From CBDCME01 sp965218865 (lineage in GTDB: Bacteria; Pseudomonadota; Alphaproteobacteria; JAAXGF01): a DNA stretch of 10,199 nt. The stretch spans positions 1 through 10,199 of the forward strand of contig CBDCME010000074.1 in NCBI GenBank assembly GCA_965218865.1. The letters run 5' to 3'. The translations under genes and the position numbers were made by a program. Shown here one piece after another: positions 7,371 through 10,199 of the stretch (position 1 is its first letter; each line of letters begins with the position of its first letter). The notes beneath the pieces were generated by a model. That model made no database searches and was not told where the DNA came from. It saw only the letters and a list, made by a program, of their open reading frames with translations.

Positions 7371-8453
7371 TTACCCGTCACGTGCCCCGTCGCTCGCGGT
7401 ACCGGAATCGGGATCCGTCCCCTTGCCGTCGGTCAGACCGGCGTGTTCGCGGATAGCGGCCTCGATCGCCACGGCGCACTCGGGGTTCTTCTTGAGATAG
7501 GTCTTGGCGTTTTCTCGTCCCTGTCCGATCCGGCGGCTGTCGTGAGAGAACCATGCCCCGGATTTTTCGACCACGCCCGCCTTCACCCCGAGATCGACAA
7601 GTTCGCCGACCTTGGAAATTCCTTCGCCGTACATGATATCGAACTCGACGACCTTGAACGGCGGCGCCATCTTGTTCTTGACCACTTTCACCCGGGTTTG
7701 ATTTCCGACGATTTCGTCGCGATCCTTGATCGCGCCAATGCGGCGGATGTCGAGCCGTACCGAAGCGTAGAATTTTAGGGCGTTACCACCGGACGTCGTC
7801 TCCGGGTTGCCGAACATGACTCCGATCTTCATCCGGATTTGATTGATGAAAATCAACAAGCAGCTCGAACGCGCGATCGAGGCCGTTAGTTTGCGCAAGG
7901 CCTGACTCATGAGACGGGCCTGAAGACCGACGTGGGTATCACCCATCTCACCCTCGAGCTCGGCCCGGGGCACGAGGGCGGCGACGCTGTCGACGACGAC
8001 CACCTCGAGGGCACCCGAACGGACCAGGGTATCGGCGATTTCCAAGGCCTGTTCGCCGGAGTCGGGCTGCGATATCAAGAGCTCCTCGATGTCGACTCCG
8101 AGCTTCTTGGCGTACCCGGCATCAAGGGCGTGCTCGGCGTCGATGAAAGCGCAGGCCCCGCCCAATTTCTGAGCCTCGGCCACCACGTGCAAGGCCAGCG
8201 TGGTCTTGCCCGAACTTTCGGGACCGTAGATTTCGGTGACTCGCCCCCGTGGCAGACCGCCGATTCCAAGCGCGATGTCCAGACTCAATGATCCGGTCGA
8301 AACACTCTCTATATCGAACGCGGTGCCGTGCTGGCCCAGCTTCATCACCGAACCCTTGCCAAAGGCCCGTTCGATCTGGCTGAGAGCGGCCTCCAACGCC
8401 TTTTTCTTATCCACGCCCACCTTCTCGACTAAGCGCAATGCCGCGTTAGACAT
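7371..8453 (-). CDS. recA: RecA recombinase
   Basis: 360 residues, the usual length. RecA polymerises on single-stranded DNA, drives strand exchange in recombination and triggers LexA self-cleavage in the SOS response. Visible: the N-terminal oligomerisation helix (KKKALEAALSQIERAFGKGS), Walker A GPESSGKT at 77-84, FIDAEHALD, Walker B-type EVVVVDSVAAL, the GEMGDTHVGLQARLMSQALRKL stretch in pieces, LIFINQIRMKIGVMFGNP with DNA-binding loop 2 (ETTSGGNALKFYAS), and an acidic-poor variable C-terminal tail. The start at MSNAALRL is preferred to the longer frame (to 8495) because GGGAGCAGGA lies just before it and RecA proteins begin here. Upstream are an alphaproteobacterial SOS box (8574-8588) and a 20-bp palindrome (8535-8554), so damage induction is expected. 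The usual downstream partners (recX or alaS) are not present; a DNA methyltransferase follows instead. Confidence 0.97.
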   Translation of the reverse strand: MSNAALRLVEKVGVDKKKALEAALSQIERAFGKGSVMKLGQHGTAFDIESVSTGSLSLDIALGIGGLPRGRVTEIYGPESSGKTTLALHVVAEAQKLGGACAFIDAEHALDAGYAKKLGVDIEELLISQPDSGEQALEIADTLVRSGALEVVVVDSVAALVPRAELEGEMGDTHVGLQARLMSQALRKLTASIARSSCLLIFINQIRMKIGVMFGNPETTSGGNALKFYASVRLDIRRIGAIKDRDEIVGNQTRVKVVKNKMAPPFKVVEFDIMYGEGISKVGELVDLGVKAGVVEKSGAWFSHDSRRIGQGRENAKTYLKKNPECAVAIEAAIREHAGLTDGKGTDPDSGTASDGARDG

Positions 8454-8534
8454 GATTCCCTGCTCCCTTATTCCATAGGGTGATGACCGATGCAATGCGT
8501 CATTTGTACACGGTTTGTTCGGTTACGCAAGAAC

Positions 8535-8554
8535 TTTATCAACCATTTGATAAA
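8535..8554. promoter_or_regulatory. 20-bp hyphenated palindrome in the recA upstream region
   Basis: TTTATCAA (8535-8542) and TTGATAAA (8547-8554) are perfect 8-bp arms around CCAT. It lies between the SOS box and the recA start and overlaps the -10 box proposed for recA. It could bind a second regulator or form a leader hairpin. The half-sites are in reverse order to an FNR site, so that assignment is not made. Confidence 0.5.
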
Positions 8555-8578
8555 ACGCCCGAAAACGGCCTATGTTCA
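8550..8578 (-). promoter_or_regulatory. Candidate recA promoter
   Basis: On the - strand TGAACA (8573-8578, 4 of 6 to TTGACA) and TTTTAT (8550-8555, 4 of 6 to TATAAT) are separated by 17 bases. The -35 box falls inside the SOS box and the -10 box overlaps the 20-bp palindrome, so LexA binding would block it. It would give a leader of about 90 bases. Matches are modest, so this is a proposal supported mainly by position. Confidence 0.4.
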
Positions 8579-8588
8579 CATCCTGTTC
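8574..8588. promoter_or_regulatory. SOS (LexA) box, alphaproteobacterial type
   Basis: GTTC (8574-8577), seven bases, GTTC (8585-8588): an exact match to the direct-repeat LexA operator known from alphaproteobacteria. It lies about 120 bp upstream of the recA start, in the gap between the 65-residue protein gene and recA, and supports LexA control of recA. Confidence 0.8.
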
Positions 8589-8695
8589 CTAACCGGTACG
8601 ACAACCATTCCGCAGATCGGAAACCGTTGCGGTCCGAGCCCAAACCATGAAGACGCACCAGGTTTCGCCCGAGGTCAGCGCCTTTGATGTTGCCG

Positions 8696-8893
8696 TCATC
8701 GATCGGCAATGTGGCGGATCGCCGAGTCCGCGGAGGCGGGGTCGGGAGCGTCCGCGATACGGGCGATGATCCCGTCCCAGTGATTGTTTCGGCAATAGGC
8801 GATGGCCGCCGCCGGGCCAATTTTCCGGACAAGTTCCCGGGCGAATTCCGCGAGGGCGCCGGGACGGCAAACGCTTGGCGCGTAAGAAATCAT
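8696..8893 (-). CDS. Small conserved-looking protein of unknown function
   Basis: 65 residues beginning MISYAPSVCRPG. The start is well supported: TAGGAG lies about six bases upstream of the ATG, the best Shine-Dalgarno in the window. The body is one or two amphipathic helices (LAEFARELVRKIGPAAAIAYCRNNHWDGIIARIADA) with a GPAAAIAYCRNNHWDG core that looks like a small helical fold, and a short tail. There is no signal peptide or membrane segment. I do not recognise a named family. It lies 242 bp upstream of recA on the same strand, with the SOS box in between, so it probably has its own promoter. The forward frame across the same bases is a shadow. Confidence 0.6.
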   Translation of the reverse strand: MISYAPSVCRPGALAEFARELVRKIGPAAAIAYCRNNHWDGIIARIADAPDPASADSAIRHIADR

Positions 8894-9004
8894 GTTCGTC
8901 TCCTACGCCGAGCCGGTGTCCACCAATTGGGCACCGCTCACCGACGGGCATGTTCATTCCGTTCTATGGAAGGAACTGAGACAGATTGATTCAATGTCTG
9001 TTCG

Positions 9005-9028
9005 AAAATGCGCGTCCGCGCATTTTTT
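9005..9028. terminator. Terminator-like hairpin
   Basis: AAAATGCGCG (9005-9014) and CGCGCATTTT (9017-9026) form a perfect 10-bp stem; realistically the two innermost pairs open to give a 4-6-base loop. On the + strand it ends in six T's, on the - strand in four T's. As genes to its right run leftwards, its useful direction is probably the - strand, ending transcription from the exported-protein gene. Confidence 0.6.
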
Positions 9029-9036
9029 GCGTCTGT

Positions 9037-9072
9037 CCCTCTCCCCCTCCCGGCCCTCTCCCCCTCCCGGCC
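9037..9072. repeat. Tandem 17-bp direct repeat
   Basis: CCCTCTCCCCCTCCCGG occurs twice back to back (9037-9053, 9054-9070), followed by the first two bases of a third copy. It overlaps the left arm of the long inverted repeat, as expected for an intergenic palindromic repeat whose arm was duplicated. Confidence 0.85.
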
Positions 9073-9120
9073 ACCCACGAGAGGTTGCTGATATGGGTGG
9101 CCGGGAGGGGGCGGGGGCCG
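9051..9120. repeat. Long GC-rich inverted repeat
   Basis: An 18-bp perfect stem (9060-9077 with 9094-9111) around a 16-base loop extends outward, past one mismatch and one G-T pair, to 27 positions per arm (9051-9077 with 9094-9120). It would form a very stable hairpin in DNA or RNA. It looks like a dispersed intergenic palindromic element; whether other copies exist cannot be seen from this window. Confidence 0.85.
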
Positions 9121-9283
9121 GTGCCGCGAGTTTTCAGACATTCAAGCCTATTCCGACCTGGTCGGGGCGACGAAAAATGTCGCTCCTGGGTCGGAGTAAC
9201 GCGCATCTTCGGTCCCGCCGAGCCGCCCAGCGGCAATCAAACCGCGCGAACGATTGACCGCGGGGAACCGGCCCCCTTCGAAT

Positions 9284-9697
9284 TCAGCGCATTACGCCGC
9301 ATTCCTCGTCGCTGACGCACCAATCCTCCGCCCAGCGACGCATTTTTTCGCGCGCTTGCGGGGAGGCCGGGACGATGATCCATTGGCCGGACGGGTTGTT
9401 GCTTATGTCGACCAAACCCATGCCCTTGAGGCTGGTAATGGCAAACATGATCTTCGGTTTGGGGATCTTGGTCGCCCGAACCAGCGCCGGGATCGAGAGT
9501 TCCATGTACGGGACCCGGCAAACGATCGCGCGCCGCACCGGGTCGGAACGAATGCGCACGACTCCCTCGACCTGCTTGAGCCAGCCGGCGACGCCCGAGA
9601 GATTGGGAGAGGTCTTCTTGAGCGGGACGTCCTTGGCGCTCGCCGAGGAAACCGCGAGCAAAATCGCGAGGCCGATTCCCAGGCGGGTCAAAGACAT
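9284..9697 (-). CDS. Exported winged-helix-like protein with three cysteines (copy B), function unknown
   Basis: 137 residues, a paralog of the protein at 3870-4283. It begins MSLTRLGIGLAILLAV and has SASA before K22, a Sec signal peptide without lipobox. The strongest shared segments are DPVxRAIVCRxPY (52-64), IVPxSxxARxKMR and the tail WCxxDxEC; cysteines are again at 60, 127 and 133. The middle part (LVRATKIPKPKIMFAITSLKGMGLVDIS) reads like the recognition helix and wing entry of ArsR/MarR-type winged helices. About 52 of 137 positions match copy A in a gapless alignment by eye, so this is an old duplication, not a recent one. It stands alone, with a DruA-type gene divergent on its upstream side. 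Equal length and conserved cysteines argue that both copies are functional genes. Confidence 0.77.
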   Translation of the reverse strand: MSLTRLGIGLAILLAVSSASAKDVPLKKTSPNLSGVAGWLKQVEGVVRIRSDPVRRAIVCRVPYMELSIPALVRATKIPKPKIMFAITSLKGMGLVDISNNPSGQWIIVPASPQAREKMRRWAEDWCVSDEECGVMR

Positions 9698-9704
9698 GTC
9701 CTAC

Positions 9705-9713
9705 ATCATAGCA
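9705..9713 (-). promoter_or_regulatory. Extended -10 promoter next to the start codon
   Basis: Reading the - strand, TGCTATGAT is an extended -10 element (TGn plus TATGAT, 5 of 6 to TATAAT). Only seven bases separate it from the ATG at 9697, so transcription would begin at or beside the start codon. No good -35 box is seen, which an extended -10 can tolerate. GTAGGA between box and ATG is too close to work as a normal Shine-Dalgarno. Confidence 0.45.
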
Positions 9714-9837
9714 CTTCGGCCCGTTGATCGCCGCGAATTCGGCACCGGCGCAGGGCTAGTTTTTTGTCCGCCCAGTGATCAGGGTGAGGTGATCGCGGCG
9801 CTGGCCATTTCATTCTCGGTGTGGCAGTGTGCCGGTC

Positions 9838-10199
9838 ATGGCGACGCTGCCGGTCTCGGATTCGTCCATTGATTTGCGCGCGGTCACGGTGCGTCCGACC
9901 TGGGGCGCGCAGGAGCACCGGCGCTGGGACCGGTTGGTGGAGCAGCACCACTACCTGGCGTTCCACGGCGTCATCGGCAAGGGCCTGCGCCATGTCGCGG
10001 TGCATGGCGAGACCTGGCTCGCACTGATCGGCTGGCAGCCCGGCGCGTTCAAGCTGGGCGCGCGTGATCGCTGGATCGGGTGGTCGGCCGAGCAGCAGTT
10101 CCGGCGTCTGCATCTGATCGCCAACAACTCGCGCTTCGTCATTCTGACGCCTGGCCGAGTGCCGAACCTGGCCTCCCGTGTGCTGGGGCTGAGCCTGCG
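9838..10199 (+). CDS. DruA/DUF4338-family protein, 5' part (runs off the window)
   Basis: 120 residues are visible from ATG 9838, and the frame is still open at the window end. The sequence (RPTWGAQEHRRWDRLVEQHHYL, GKGLRHVAVHGETWLALIGW, FKLGARDRWIGWSAEQQFRRL and NNSRFVILTPGRVPNLASRVL, in pieces) matches my memory of DUF4338/DruA proteins. This family includes the Druantia anti-phage protein DruA, but also many proteins carried on insertion elements with a nuclease or transposase-like part further on. A stop at 9790-9792 limits the frame; GTG 9829 is an alternative start and no strong ribosome binding site is present. With no other Druantia genes visible, a transposable-element origin is at least as likely as defence. 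The 140-bp gap to its left has no recognised end repeat. Confidence 0.65.
   Translation, partial: MATLPVSDSSIDLRAVTVRPTWGAQEHRRWDRLVEQHHYLAFHGVIGKGLRHVAVHGETWLALIGWQPGAFKLGARDRWIGWSAEQQFRRLHLIANNSRFVILTPGRVPNLASRVLGLSL

Larger units (their letters stand above)
8894..9283. other. 390-bp non-coding stretch with repeats
   Basis: No credible gene on either strand. It contains a terminator-like hairpin (9005-9028), a 17-bp tandem repeat (9037-9072), a long GC-rich inverted repeat (9051-9120) and a 13-bp palindrome CCGACC-T-GGTCGG (9153-9165). It separates the second exported-protein gene from the 65-residue protein gene, both on the - strand. Confidence 0.5.

Noticed and set aside
8517..8534. GTTC-N10-GAAC as a second SOS box near recA
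   Set aside because: The half-sites are inverted and the spacing is 10, not the direct repeat with seven bases seen at 8574-8588.
8535..8554. FNR/CRP-type site in the recA upstream palindrome
   Set aside because: FNR sites read TTGAT-N4-ATCAA; here the halves are in the opposite order.
9037..9120. CRISPR array
   Set aside because: The repeats are contiguous without spacers and the unit is only 17 bp; it is a tandem repeat plus inverted repeat.

Overview
This GC-rich window (well above half G+C outside its first ~130 bases) looks chromosomal and alphaproteobacterial, probably Rhodospirillales-like. The grounds are a typical alphaproteobacterial RecA, an SOS box of the alphaproteobacterial form GTTC-N7-GTTC upstream of it, and surface-carbohydrate genes of a kind common in that group. 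No rRNA, tRNA or CRISPR array was seen.

Left part (1-3787, + strand) is a worn surface-glycan locus. It holds a surface carbohydrate biosynthesis protein that appears to lack its N-terminal region, a SAM-dependent methyltransferase directly behind it, a secreted or periplasmic TPR protein, and a nonulosonate-type (NeuA-like) cytidylyltransferase interrupted by an in-frame amber stop. The set suggests decoration or activation of a sialic-acid-like surface sugar. The stop and the apparent truncation suggest that the locus is decaying.

Middle part (3788-6288, + strand) has a 137-residue exported protein with a winged-helix-like core and three cysteines. A 350-bp non-coding stretch with three short perfect palindromes follows, then a complete MuiA-family (DUF4140/DUF4139) envelope protein.

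Right-middle part (6376-8893, - strand) reads, in transcription order: a 65-residue unknown protein with a strong ribosome binding site, recA with an SOS box and a 20-bp palindrome in its upstream region, and a solitary D12-class DNA adenine methyltransferase 110 bp behind recA. The methyltransferase converges on muiA.

Right end (8894-10199): a 390-bp non-coding stretch with a terminator-like hairpin, a 17-bp tandem repeat and a very long GC-rich hairpin; then a second copy (- strand) of the 137-residue exported protein; then the start of a DruA/DUF4338 protein that runs off the window and may belong to a mobile element. The most unusual item is the pair of exported winged-helix-like paralogs in opposite orientation on either side of the muiA/methyltransferase/recA block, both with a -10-like box almost touching the start codon.
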